From: Roseiconus nitratireducens | Lineage (GTDB): Bacteria; Planctomycetota; Planctomycetia; Pirellulales; Pirellulaceae | NCBI RefSeq assembly: GCF_008629675.1 | Contig: NZ_VWOX01000022.1 | Coordinates: forward strand, 35,258 to 99,257 | Length of the DNA: 64,000 nt | Reading direction: 5' to 3' | Shown: in pieces, positions 25,423 to 35,200 of the stretch | Layout: the number at the start of each line of letters is the position of its first letter | Position numbering within the stretch: the stretch's first letter is position 1 | Position numbers and translations under genes: made by a program | Notes under the pieces: model-generated | The model's input: the letters and a program-made list of their open reading frames with translations, nothing else | What the model was told of the DNA's origin: nothing | Databases searched by the model: none

Positions 25423-25850
25423 GCTGGTGAAACTCCTGGGGAAACTCCGACCGGTGTGACTGCGGAATGGGACCGCAGGGATCACAGTGTAGCCGTGACC
25501 GATCCGGTGGTGTTTGGCCACTTCCGTGCGGGAGGAGAGCGATCAGCGATGTGCGGACGTGCACAATCGAGTCGCGATATCGCGGCGCCGAGCGGGACAG
25601 AAAGATCCCCCCATGGGGACTCGACGGATGAGACAGCAACTCGGTTGATTGTCGAACAGCGGGGCAGCATCGAGACCCGATCGGATCTTCAGGGCATGAC
25701 GGACTCTCGACGTCGTGTCACCCACCGGACAGTCGAACCAACCGATCGTGATCTCGATTGCCGGAAAAAATTTCTTTGGTCATCACCGGTGCGATCTGCG
25801 ATAGAATCAAGGATGTTCCCGCATCGTCCATTGAAGGAGGTTCAGTCGCT
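25423..25850. other. Intergenic region between sulfatase and rhodanese-like gene
   Basis: This 428-base divergent gap contains no frame that I consider a gene; short frames here lack ribosome sites and recognisable domains. TAGAAT at 25802-25807 resembles a -10 element for the rightward gene, with TTGGTC at 25776-25781 as a poor -35 (20-base spacer). The strong ribosome site AAGGAGGT at 25834-25841 fixes the downstream start. Confidence 0.4.
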
Positions 25851-26177
25851 GTGGACACGCTCACCACCGAAGAATTGAAGGACCTGTGGTTGCGGCAAGA
25901 AGACTTCGTCTTGGTCAACGTGCTTGACGAACCGCAATTTGAAGCGACTCATATACCGGAGTCCGTGAATTTGCCGGCCTCGCTTTCCGACTTCAGCGAG
26001 CACGTCTTGCAACTGACGGGCAGCAAGCAACGTCGCGTGGTCGTCTACGGAGCGGGCGAAGGATGCCAAGCGGCGCTGGACGCGTGTGACGACCTGCAGC
26101 GGGATGGCTTCAATGTCGCCGTCTATTCTGGCGGCGCGGCGGCCTGGAAGGCTTCGGGCGAACCGTTGGCCGTTTAG
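25851..26177 (+). CDS. Rhodanese-like domain protein without the usual active-site Cys
   Basis: A GTG start at 25851 is chosen because AAGGAGGT lies nine bases upstream; the longer frame from 25758 lacks this. Product 108 aa, a single rhodanese fold: 'FVLVNVLDEPQFEATHIPESVNLP' is the first conserved block and 'GFNVAVYSGGAAAWKASGEPL' the last. In the position where sulfurtransferases have V-V-Y-C, this protein has V-V-Y-G-A-G-E-G-C, so the catalytic Cys is replaced by Gly and the only Cys is five residues on. It may therefore be a binding or regulatory rhodanese domain rather than an active sulfurtransferase. Confidence 0.85.
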   Translation: MDTLTTEELKDLWLRQEDFVLVNVLDEPQFEATHIPESVNLPASLSDFSEHVLQLTGSKQRRVVVYGAGEGCQAALDACDDLQRDGFNVAVYSGGAAAWKASGEPLAV

Positions 26178-26614
26178 CTGGACCGCCCCTTCGCCGCGAA
26201 ATGCTCGTTCATCGCGAACAAACAATCGCGAAATGGACGGAGCGACCGTCCCCAACCGGTGTCGAGGCTGCCTGTCCCACGCTCTGGTGAGCGAGGCGAC
26301 ATTCATCGGGTGGCGACATCCGTCGAATGCTGTGCCGGGTGCAGACAGCACGTTTCGTTTCCGGCAGCTGAATTCCGGAACGTCGGTTGCAGCCCCTGTT
26401 GATGGGCTTTCGGATCGTTTTTCGCGGGTGCCAGACCGTCTGACCGGCACCGCTGTGCTGATGGTTGCTGATGGTTGCTGATGGTTTTTATGCCGACGGT
26501 TATTGAGGCACAGCAGCGAACCCGAGCTTGATGACGCACCGCAACCCTCGCGAAGCGGGCACGCTTCGGAAGCCCCGTCAACCGAACAACGCCGAAACCT
26601 AATGAGGATCCCCG
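26178..26614. other. 437-base intergenic region with 10-base tandem repeat
   Basis: No gene is supported here. At 26457-26486 the unit GCTGATGGTT occurs three times in perfect tandem, followed by TTTATG. The region upstream of the transaldolase-family gene ends with an AT-rich stretch and 'AATGAGGATCCCCG' before the ATG at 26615, with GAGG as a plausible ribosome site. Confidence 0.45.
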
Positions 26615-27892
26615 ATGATTGAAACTGACTCCAAACTCGAATGGATCGCACCAGACTCGAAAGCATCCACCGACATCCTGGAATTTGTCCAGTCCGGGAT
26701 CGAATTGGATTCGCCGCCGAAGCAGGTTGAAGACAACCCGTTTTGGAGCAAGGTGAATGGGCTGGAAACGGAACTCTGGCTGGACAGCGGGGACTTGGAT
26801 TCGATTGATCCACTGTGGTGCAGTAATTTCTCCGCCCTGACGACCAACAACAGCTTGTTGAACAAGGAGGTGCAAAAGGACACTTATACCGACTATGTGC
26901 CTCAAGCGGACAAAGTGCTGCCGTCGTTGGGGGATGAAGTCCGCGTACGCGAGTTGGCATTCGTGCTGAATGTTCGGCATGCGTTGCGTCTGGTCCAACG
27001 GTTCCGTTGTCGCGTCAGTGTGGAATTGCACACGGATGTGGCATTCGACACCGAGGCGAGTTTGGCGTATGCACGACGTTGCCACGCCATCTGCCCCGAG
27101 TTCTTCGTGGTCAAGATACCCTTCACGCCCGAAGGTTTGATCGCGATTCGAAAGTTGCGTGCCGAGGGAATTGAGGTCAATTGCACTTTGGGGTTCAGCG
27201 CCCGTGAAAACTACGTCGCGACCGCATTGGCGAATCCTTCGTATGTGAACGTGTTTCTGGGTCGACTGAACAGCTATGTCAGCGACAACGAATTGGGTGC
27301 CGGAGATTTGGTTGGCGAACGGGCGACGATCGCAAGTCAGCACGAGGTCAACACGTTCACGCGTGGCCTGCCGATGACCAAGACGCGTCAGATTGCGGCC
27401 AGTTTACGCGACGCGTCGCAGTTACCGCAGTTGGCCGGCGTCGATGTAATCACCATGCCACCGAAGATTGCAGAGCAGGCACAAGAAGTGTTGGACCAGC
27501 CATGGCAGTCTCGTCTGAATGATTTGTATGCAACGCCGCTGGATCCGAAAATCGATCCCGAATCGGTGCGTCTGGAGAAGCTGTGGGACGTGACCAAACA
27601 GGAGCGGAACTATGTTCAGAAGATGATTTTGAATCCTCCCGGATCGGCGGAAGAACTGGTTTCATCGGCCTACGAGCATGAGGTCGGCGACTTGTTTCCA
27701 GCATTCAGCGAGGCGGAGCGAGATCAGATTGCCAGCGACGGAAAGGTTCCGAATCACGACCGTTGGGCAGCCAGAATTCAGTCGGGCGATCTGGCCATCG
27801 ATAGCCTGATGACGCACGCGGGGCTGGCATCGTTCGCCGCATCTCAGAAGGAATTGGACGACCGTATCCGCACGTTGCTCGGGCATGCGTGA
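26615..27892 (+). CDS. Transaldolase-family protein
   Basis: A 425-residue member of the transaldolase/fructose-6-phosphate aldolase family. Visible motifs are 'LWCSNFSALTTNNSLLNKEV' (family T-T-N-P-S-L region, here T-T-N-N-S-L), a Schiff-base Lys in 'FFVVKIPFTPEGLIAIRKLRAEGI', and 'NCTLGFSARENYVATALANPSYVNVFLGRLN'. The region after about residue 300 (27510 on) is not part of the classical barrel and carries a charged helical extension of about 120 residues. Classical transaldolase moves a dihydroxyacetone unit in the pentose phosphate pathway; the Pro-to-Asn change and extension leave the exact substrate open. No sugar genes are adjacent. Confidence 0.8.
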   Translation: MIETDSKLEWIAPDSKASTDILEFVQSGIELDSPPKQVEDNPFWSKVNGLETELWLDSGDLDSIDPLWCSNFSALTTNNSLLNKEVQKDTYTDYVPQADKVLPSLGDEVRVRELAFVLNVRHALRLVQRFRCRVSVELHTDVAFDTEASLAYARRCHAICPEFFVVKIPFTPEGLIAIRKLRAEGIEVNCTLGFSARENYVATALANPSYVNVFLGRLNSYVSDNELGAGDLVGERATIASQHEVNTFTRGLPMTKTRQIAASLRDASQLPQLAGVDVITMPPKIAEQAQEVLDQPWQSRLNDLYATPLDPKIDPESVRLEKLWDVTKQERNYVQKMILNPPGSAEELVSSAYEHEVGDLFPAFSEAERDQIASDGKVPNHDRWAARIQSGDLAIDSLMTHAGLASFAASQKELDDRIRTLLGHA

Positions 27893-27927
27893 CATCGGGC
27901 ATACCTGACGAAGGGCGGTGGTCGACG

Positions 27928-27959
27928 TCCAATCGCGAGCTGGTCCAATCGCGAGCTGG
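27928..27959 (+). repeat. 16-base perfect tandem duplication
   Basis: TCCAATCGCGAGCTGG occurs twice head to tail in the short gap between the transaldolase-family gene and the convergent toroid-protein gene. Nothing else is seen in this gap. Confidence 0.7.
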
Positions 27960-28007
27960 GAGAGGTTTACTGCCAGACCTCTTCATGCCCTTGACGCATT
28001 CGGTGGC

Positions 28008-29021
28008 TTACCTCTGGGCCGAAAGGAGCCCGATGATGGCCCATGCGGTTCCCCAATAATTGGACGTTTCGGTCGCCCGTTTGGCGGATGCCGACTTCGT
28101 CCCGGGAACTTTCCAGCTGCCATCCTGGGTTTGGGTTCGAATCAGAAACTCGCGCCCGCGATCAACCGCGGATGCCACGCGCTCGTTGGACTCGGTGTGG
28201 GAGACGGACAGCGCGTAAAGCGCCAACCCGGTTGCCAACGCGTCGCTGTCTTGGTCAACGATCCAGCCCCATCCTCCGTCCGGTTTCTGCTTGTCCAGTA
28301 ACAGACGTCGGTACTCCGTGACCTTATCGCTTTGCTGTTGAGAAGCAAGCAGCAGCCGCGCGGCATACCACTCGGTGGATCTCGCCGGGTCGCCAGAGTC
28401 GATAAACCGCATGGCGGCTTCCTGGTCGAAATCCGTGGCTTGATGTCGCACAAGTGCGAGCGTCACCCATAACGTCGTTACCCGCGACGTTTCGTCTTTG
28501 GGACGTTTTTGCAGCGGCAGTTGTCCGCACGGATTCCATGACCCATCGGGACGCTGTTCGGCAATCAATGCCTTGGTGAATTTGCGACGCCATGTTCGGC
28601 GGTTGCCGGACTGGTCGTCTTTCGATTCCGTGTCAGTGTCCTTCTCCCGCGGGATCGCCAGCAACAATGCAGACATGGTGTCGATGTTTCCCTGCATCGT
28701 CTTTTGCGGATCGAAATCAGGTCCGGCGTCAGCGACGAAATGGACGGGGTCGGTGGACCATTGGGACCAGCGGCGCAGACTTTCGGTGTCAAGTTCCAAT
28801 CCGGATTCTTCCGCGACCGAAAGGCTCCAGAGCATCGCCGGAACCTGGTGGCAGGAAACGCAGTCCCGTTGCTCGATCCACTCGGTTCCCCCGCGTTCCA
28901 GATACTCAATGGCGTGGTCCAGCTGGGCAGTCGGCGGCGCATCAGCCGTCGCAAAAGCGTGCGGTACGGCAACCAGCAGCGCAGATATCAACAATCGGCA
29001 GAAGGACATTTGTTCTTTCAT
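28008..29021 (-). CDS. Secreted terpenoid-cyclase-like alpha-toroid protein with a CxxCH motif
   Basis: The 337-residue product has a signal peptide (MKEQMSFCRLLISALLVAVPHAFA) and then a short segment with D-C-V-S-C-H-Q, a CxxCH haem-c type site, near residue 55. The remainder contains repeats of the prenyltransferase/squalene-hopene cyclase kind: 'EQRPDGSWNPCG', 'KQKPDGGWGWIVD', 'RTQTQDGSWKVPG', with 'SNYWGTAWAIIGLL' at the end. It lacks the D-x-D-D cyclase motif, so it is probably not a cyclase. The combination of a haem-binding site with the alpha-alpha toroid is seen in planctomycete extracytoplasmic proteins; function unknown. Confidence 0.75.
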   Translation of the reverse strand: MKEQMSFCRLLISALLVAVPHAFATADAPPTAQLDHAIEYLERGGTEWIEQRDCVSCHQVPAMLWSLSVAEESGLELDTESLRRWSQWSTDPVHFVADAGPDFDPQKTMQGNIDTMSALLLAIPREKDTDTESKDDQSGNRRTWRRKFTKALIAEQRPDGSWNPCGQLPLQKRPKDETSRVTTLWVTLALVRHQATDFDQEAAMRFIDSGDPARSTEWYAARLLLASQQQSDKVTEYRRLLLDKQKPDGGWGWIVDQDSDALATGLALYALSVSHTESNERVASAVDRGREFLIRTQTQDGSWKVPGTKSASAKRATETSNYWGTAWAIIGLLSAQR

Positions 29022-29254
29022 GGTTGCATTTTATCACACCGGAAACAGACTGTTTTGCCTGAATCGGGCTGCACGCGGCCGCAAATCGCCGGCTTCACGC
29101 CGGTCGCGGGGCGACCGGAATTGTGATGGTTCGGTATCCCGCTCCCGGCCGCCGAACGCCAGCTAGAATGCGACGATTCTCGCGCGCGAGCCGATGTGTC
29201 GGTTCGACCAGGGAACTCGCCGGTTCTCACACTCTCATCCAAGTAGCATTCACC

Positions 29255-30175
29255 ATGGCCAGGAAAGTGTTCACCGTTCTGCTGATTCTGCTCACCGCGT
29301 CCGGAGCGGCCCGCGCCGATGTCAGGACCTGGAAAGACACCACCGGCGTCTACAACATTCAAGCGGAATTGTTCGCGTTCAACGACGAACACGTCGTGCT
29401 GCGGCGTCCCGATGGTTCTCTGGGCATGTTCCCCATCGAGGTGTTCTCGGACTCCGACCGTGACTACCTGAAATCCGAGCAGGCGCAGAAAGCGTCTTCG
29501 GCGAACTTGGGCGACAAACAGAACTGGAAGCTGAAAGGTGACACCACCATCGTTGGCAATGTCGTGGACTACACCAAACGTGACATGATCATCCAACGAC
29601 GAAGGGGCCGTGTGTTTGTCAATGACCGACAATTCACCGATCTTCCCCCGGTGTATCAGGACATCGTCCGGCAAACCGTCGGGCAGATCGAAGATGTCCC
29701 CAACATGGATGCCGCAAGTTTTGATGCGTGGGTTTTAAAGCAGCGAGGCCAGCCGCGAACGTTTTCGGTCGAAGGCGTGGTGATGGAGTTGCAGGATGGC
29801 AACGAGTACGTGATCCCGTTTGTGCTGTTCGATCCGTCGGAGTTGCGTTTGCTGCGTGGCGGCTGGGATGAATGGTTGGAGGCCCACCAGGACTACGAGT
29901 CACGTGACGACGAATCGTTTCGATTGCAGGCGACTGCGGCAGCGATGCACCGGCAGCAGGAACTGTCCAACGAAATTGCGATGGCACAGTACAATCTGAA
30001 TCTGATTCGATCCGGGATCACTTCTCTGTGGGAAGTGACGTTGTATCCCGCACGGGGCAATCCGGCTTCACCACGATGGGTTCAAGTGACCGGTCGCGAC
30101 AGTCGCGCGGCGACCGCGACGGCGCTTCAGCAAAACCCCGGATTTGTCAGCGGTCCGGTGCGAAAGATTCGATAG
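29255..30175 (+). CDS. Secreted SHD1 (SLA1 homology domain 1) protein
   Basis: I choose ATG 29255, which gives a clean signal peptide (MARKVFTVLLILLTASGAARA) and 306 residues; the frame is open upstream to 29123. Directly after cleavage comes an SHD1 domain (R-T-W-K-D-T-T-G-V-Y-N-I-Q-A-E-L, ending SDSDRDYL, about residues 24-72). A second, more divergent copy begins 'NWKLKGDTTIVGNVVDY' and a third is possible near 'RTFSVEGVVMELQDG'. SHD1 occurs many times in planctomycete secreted proteins and its bacterial role is unknown. It converges with the permease gene ten bases away. Confidence 0.8.
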   Translation: MARKVFTVLLILLTASGAARADVRTWKDTTGVYNIQAELFAFNDEHVVLRRPDGSLGMFPIEVFSDSDRDYLKSEQAQKASSANLGDKQNWKLKGDTTIVGNVVDYTKRDMIIQRRRGRVFVNDRQFTDLPPVYQDIVRQTVGQIEDVPNMDAASFDAWVLKQRGQPRTFSVEGVVMELQDGNEYVIPFVLFDPSELRLLRGGWDEWLEAHQDYESRDDESFRLQATAAAMHRQQELSNEIAMAQYNLNLIRSGITSLWEVTLYPARGNPASPRWVQVTGRDSRAATATALQQNPGFVSGPVRKIR

Positions 30176-30185
30176 CGACCAGCGT

Positions 30186-31352
30186 TTAAGCTTCCGATAC
30201 CGGCGGCAGATTGGACTCGTCCCATCCTTCAGCCTCATTCCACCCTTCAGGTTCATCCCAACGACCGGCCAGGATGTCGGCCAGGGGTTTGGTCTTGTCG
30301 AATCGCTCCATCACGATTTTCGTCGCAGCCGTGATGGGCGTTGCCAGAAACATCCCGATCAGGCCCCAGAGCATGCCCCAAAACATCAGGGCTAGAAGGA
30401 CCGTCACGGGATGGAGGTCCGACGAGTTCCCGATCACCTTGGGCTCGACCAGATTGCCGCTGGCCATTTGAATGGCGCAGATCGCCAGGATCACGGCGAT
30501 CATCCAGGCGATGTCGGCCGACGGGTCCAACAGGATCAATGGGACCGGCAGCAGGCTGGCGACGATCGGGCCGATGTTCGGGATGAAGTTCAGCAGAAAC
30601 GCCAGGACACCGAACGAAAGCGCCATCGGGACACCAAACAGCCACAGCGTCAGACCAAAGATCAAACCGGTGAAAATTGAGATGACGATCTTCAGGGACA
30701 GGTAGCCGCGAATCTGAGAATCGATTTCGTGCAGCGTTTCCGTATCGGTGAACGTCGGCTTTCCTAGCAGCAGGAAGAACACATAAATCAGCACGACGAC
30801 GCTGGTGGAGACCAGGCCGAGCAGTGCCTGCGACAGGATGGCGATCCCGTCGCGAACGAAGGCGTCGATGAACTGAGTCGCTTGCTCGATCTTGGATTCG
30901 ATCTTGTCCTCGATCACCTCGGGCGAATCCGACGGGCGTGAGGGACGCAACCGTGAGGTGATGGGGGAATCGTCCGTCAGCAGGTCAAACGGCAATCGAT
31001 CTTCCGCTTCAACAATCAATTCGCGGACGCGCTGACGGTAGTCACCCGCATTGGCCGACAAATCGACCATCGAGGCCCAGATGGTGAAGCCGAAGATACC
31101 CATCAGCACGACGCCGAACAGAAACGTCAGGAATGCGGCGATCAGCCGGGAAATCCCGAACCGGGACTCCAGCAGGTTCAAAATCGGACCGACGCCGCTG
31201 ACGATGAAACAGGCGACCACGAAGGGAACCAGGACCGGTCGCAACCAGTAAACCATGTAGATCCCGGCAGCACTGGCCAGCACCATTTGGCAGATGGTTT
31301 GCTGCCGCACGTCAGAGATTGATCTGATCGGATGGTCGGTGGGATGTTTCAT
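30186..31352 (-). CDS. AI-2E family transporter (PerM/YdiK-like permease)
   Basis: A 388-residue integral membrane protein with about eight helices. The N-terminal 'WLRPVLVPFVVACFIVSGVGPILNLLE' and C-terminal 'GVLAFLLNFIPNIGPIVASLLPVPLILL' and 'NLVEPKVIGNSSDLHPVTVLLALMFWG' are the conserved blocks of the AI-2E exporter family. An extracytoplasmic loop of about 90 residues (31040-30850) is typical. The short C-terminal tail contains repeated W-D/E-E-(P/A)-E-G-W motifs. Family members have been linked to autoinducer-2 export and to Na+/H+ antiport; the substrate here is unknown. Confidence 0.9.
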   Translation of the reverse strand: MKHPTDHPIRSISDVRQQTICQMVLASAAGIYMVYWLRPVLVPFVVACFIVSGVGPILNLLESRFGISRLIAAFLTFLFGVVLMGIFGFTIWASMVDLSANAGDYRQRVRELIVEAEDRLPFDLLTDDSPITSRLRPSRPSDSPEVIEDKIESKIEQATQFIDAFVRDGIAILSQALLGLVSTSVVVLIYVFFLLLGKPTFTDTETLHEIDSQIRGYLSLKIVISIFTGLIFGLTLWLFGVPMALSFGVLAFLLNFIPNIGPIVASLLPVPLILLDPSADIAWMIAVILAICAIQMASGNLVEPKVIGNSSDLHPVTVLLALMFWGMLWGLIGMFLATPITAATKIVMERFDKTKPLADILAGRWDEPEGWNEAEGWDESNLPPVSEA

Positions 31353-31582
31353 GCGTTCCGATCACCAGAGTCTCGCGAGCTTCATTGCATTGAATGTCTC
31401 TCCCGCGGATCTCGTGCCAAAAATACCGGCGGCTGGGCGTCGACGGAGATTCGCGAGAGCGATTTTCCGCAGTATATCGCTGATCGGCCCACCCGGCGTG
31501 GCTCATTCCCTGAATCGAGCCGCATTGATCTGGAACCCTCTCGATGCGACGATGTGTCGGACAGGTATCTCTTGAAAGCGAT

Positions 31583-31930
31583 ATGGCAAAAAAAACAAAA
31601 CGACCGACGACGGATGCCGGCAAGCCCCGAGGCAACGTCGATGCGTTTGTGCAGGCCGCCGAATGTCTGAAGGCTTTGGCCCACCCGGTGCGACTGCGGA
31701 TCGTGCAGCTGCTGTTGCACGGTCGTTTCACCGTGGGCGAGCTGGCTGAAGATTGCGAGGTTCCCGACAACGTTGCCTCGGAACACCTACGGTTGCTGCA
31801 GAGGTGCGGTTTTTTGACCAGCGAGCGAGAAGGGCGACGCGTCTACTACCGGGTGGCGGAGACGCATCTGGAGCAGCTGATGGCTTGCATCGAGGGACGA
31901 TTCCTTTCCACCGGAAAGGATTCCCGTTGA
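31583..31930 (+). CDS. ArsR/SmtB-family transcriptional regulator
   Basis: ATG 31583 gives 115 residues; an in-frame upstream extension is without homology. After a basic, disordered N-terminus (AKKTKRPTTDAGKPRG) the winged helix is clear: 'ECLKALAHPVRLRIVQLLL', 'TVGELAEDCEVPDNVASEHLRLLQRCGFL', 'EREGRRVYYRVAETHLEQLMACI'. The classical E-L-C-V-C metal site is absent ('ELAEDCE' instead), so metal sensing of the ArsR type is doubtful. The flanking genes give no clear target; it stands 299 bases before the giant DUF4347 gene. Confidence 0.88.
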   Translation: MAKKTKRPTTDAGKPRGNVDAFVQAAECLKALAHPVRLRIVQLLLHGRFTVGELAEDCEVPDNVASEHLRLLQRCGFLTSEREGRRVYYRVAETHLEQLMACIEGRFLSTGKDSR

Positions 31931-31962
31931 ACGTCGCCCGGTAGGGCCATTTCGGCGCACTG

Positions 31963-32095
31963 TTCCAGCCACCGCAGTTCCAGCCACCGCAGTGCCAGCC
32001 ATCGCAGTGCCAGCGACCGCGGTTCGACGAAGCGACCGTCGACGGAAGGCGGCGGAGCGGTGCGGTCCAGGCTCTGGCATTCCAGGCTCTGGCGA
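31963..32095 (+). repeat. Two arrays of 15-base tandem repeats upstream of the DUF4347 giant gene
   Basis: Four units of T(T/G)CCAGCCACCGCAG run from 31963 to 32022, the first two identical and the last two with one to three changes. A second array follows at 32066-32095 with two units of TCCAGGCTCTGGC(A/G)(T/A), each containing the near-palindrome CCAGGCTCTGG. Both have a 15-base period. They occupy most of the 299-base gap before the gene at 32230. Confidence 0.75.
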
Positions 32096-32229
32096 ACGTC
32101 GCCATGTCCACCGGGGACTCTCCAGGGGGCCCGCCGAACCCTGTTTCCGACGCCAATCCGGTTCAGTCCGCATAACCGTTTCCAGGCGTCGAGCTGTGCG
32201 GACCGGCCCAGTCCGGGGATCGGGTTCAT

Positions 32230-35200
32230 TTGTCACGGACTTCCCGCTCCAGGCCGATTCGCGGGCTAACGTTCAGTTGGTGGCAATCGGTTTCTTCACG
32301 CACCGGATTCCCCGCTGGGCCGCCTCCTTCGACTCCACGACTCGGTACCAATTTCGTGCGCAACCACGCTTCACCCAGGGTGTTCGATTTCTTTCCGCTG
32401 GAAGACCGGATCCTATTGAGTGCCGAAGGATTGGATGATTCGGGATTGGACCCCGGTGCCCAAGGAGAGATCGCGGATCCATTTCAGGCAGACTTTGACT
32501 CCCTGGACGCCGCGGGGGAGTCCGTATTGCAGCCGAGCGATGAACCCGAGGCCGCGACGCTTTGGGACGCTGATGGCGAAGCGTTCGCCGTGGACCCGAC
32601 ACGGTCCTTGGAGGTGGTGTTCGTCGATTCGGATGTCGCCGATTCAGAAACCCTGATCCGGGGCCTGCGTGACAGCGCCGGGGAGCAGACGCAATGGGTC
32701 ATCTTTGAACTTTCAGCCGACGGCGACGGCGTCGACCAGATTTCGAGGGCGTTGAGTGACCTGTCCGGTGTGGACGCGGTGCACCTGCTTAGCCATGGTG
32801 ACAGCGACGGCATCTGGCTGGGCGGCGAGTTCTTGAACATGGACTCGGTGACCGCACACGCGGGTCAGATCGCTGGTTGGGCCGATGCGATCGATTCCGG
32901 TGGGGACCTGTTGATCTACGGTTGTGATCTGGCCGGGACGCCGAATGGCCAGACCCTCGTCCAGGCTCTGGCGGAACTCTGCCGTTGCGACGTCGCCGCA
33001 AGTGATGACGCAACCGGGCATCAGGAGCTTGGTGGAGACTGGGAGCTGGAATTCAGCGTGGGGCAGATTCAGACCGAGGTGGCTATCGGTTCAACCGCCC
33101 GGGATCAGTGGTGGGACCTGTTGACGCTGAATGAACAAGGCAGCGAATCGATCGTCAACGAAACCACCGCCGGAAACCAACTCACCACGGAGTATGGCGG
33201 CGGAAACGTTGCGATGGACGATGCCGGCAACTATGTCGTCGTTTGGCAGGGTGAGAATTCGCGGTACGACGTTTACGCACGGGTCTACAACGCCGATGGC
33301 ACGGCGCGAACCGGTGAAATCCTGGTCAACAGCGTTCAAGCGATCGACCAGGATTGGCCGCACGTGGCGATGGACTCGGATGGCAACTTCGTGGTTTCCT
33401 GGAGCAGCAACCAGGGCGGCAACTACGACATTTTCATGCAGCGGTTTGACGCCGACGGCAACATGCAAGGCTCGGCGGTGCGGATCAATGACAGCACGTC
33501 GGGATCACAAGACGCGTCGTCCATCGCGATCAGTGATAGTGGCGACATTGTGATCACCTGGACCGACTACACGAAAAGCGGCGGCGCTGACGTGATGTAC
33601 CAGCGTTACGATTCGGCGGGCAATGCGACAAGCGGACGACTGGTGGCGAATTCTGAATTGGAAGGCGTTCAACAGTTCTCCGATGTCGCCATGGACGCCG
33701 ATGGAAACTTCATCATCGTCTGGGAGAGCTTCGATCAGGACGCATCCTCGTCCTGGGGAATCTACGGTCAACGCTTTGACGCGTCCGGAAACACCTTGGG
33801 CGGTGAGTTCCTGGTCAACAGCAACACGGCCGGCCACCAATGGATTCCGGAAGTCGCAATGGCCGACGATGGCTCCTTCGTCGTCACCTGGGAAGATTCC
33901 GCTGCCGACGGTGACGGGACCGGAGTGTTCGCTCGACGGTTCGACTCGCAGGGCAATGCACTGGGCAGCGAGTTCCAGGTGAACACCGAAACGTCGGGCG
34001 ACCAGGGCGCGATGAGTATCGGAATGAACGCCGAGGGTGACTTCATCATCAGTTGGGAAAGCCAGGGCGGTCAGGACGGATCGCTCTCGGGCATCTTTGC
34101 GCAGCAATTTGATCGCTACGGAAATACGATCGGAACCGAGACGTTGGTCAACGACTTTACGGCTGGCAACCAGCAGCTTCCGGGAGTTGCTTACAGCGGA
34201 ACGGATGCGGTGGTCGTTTGGAGCGGTCGTGGAGCGGAGGACAGCCTGGGAGTATTCGCAAAGACATTCACGACCCGATCGATCCTGATGGTGGATACGG
34301 CCGCCGATGTGATCGACGGTGACACCTCTTCGGTCGCCGCATTGCTTGCCGACCGAGGCGCGGACGGGATGATCTCCCTGCGCGAAGCGATCGAAGCGTC
34401 AAATCACACGTCGGGTCTGGAAGAGATTCTGTTCGATCTCGACGGTTCCGGATCGCACACAATCTCGCTGGCTTCGGCGCTGCCCGTGATTTCAGACGCG
34501 GTCGTGATCGATGGGACCAGCCAGACCGGTTGGATCGCGGGCAGCTTTTTGCCGATCGTGATCGATGGAAACGGGTACGGAAACGGATTGGAACTTTCCG
34601 CGACCGCGGGCGGTTCCGTCATCCAGGGGTTGGTCATCCGAGACTTTTCCGGGGATGCGATCAACGTCGCGGCAGGTGCCGATGGGGTTGCGATCACCGG
34701 CAACTGGATCGGCCAATTCACCAGCGACGGCGGCGATGCGGGAGATGCAGAACGCAACGGCGCAGCCGGCATTCGCATCGCCAGCAACAACGTCACGGTG
34801 GGATCCGGCACGGCCGAAGGCCGCAACGTCCTCTCTGGCAACGCGGACGGCATCGTGCTGCAGGGCAACGTGTCCGGAACATTGATTATGGGAAACTACA
34901 TCGGCACAGACGTGTCGGGAAATTCTCTGCGGGGAACGAACGATCGCGGCATCTATGTGGAGGGCGAAGTGACCGCCACCGTGATCGGCGGCACCGCGGT
35001 GCATGAGGGGAACCTCATTGCCGGTTCCCTGGCGAATGCCATTGAATTCAATGGACCTGATGTCGACGGAAATGTCATTTCGGGAAACCAGATCGGAGTG
35101 TCCGCCGACGGAACCCGAAACCTGGGCGTCGGTGGCCATGGAATCGCGATCTTCAACGGGGGCGACGATACCCAGATCCTCGGGAACCAGATTGCCGGTG

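Noticed and set aside
25776..25807. TTGGTC/TAGAAT as promoter of the rhodanese-like gene
   Set aside because: The 20-base spacer is too long for a good sigma-70 promoter and the -35 is weak; mentioned only in the intergenic note.
32041..32229. Short frames over the 15-base repeats as genes
   Set aside because: They translate to simple repeats (for example Ala-Val-Ala-Gly-Thr) on several frames and have no start signals; the repeat DNA explains them.
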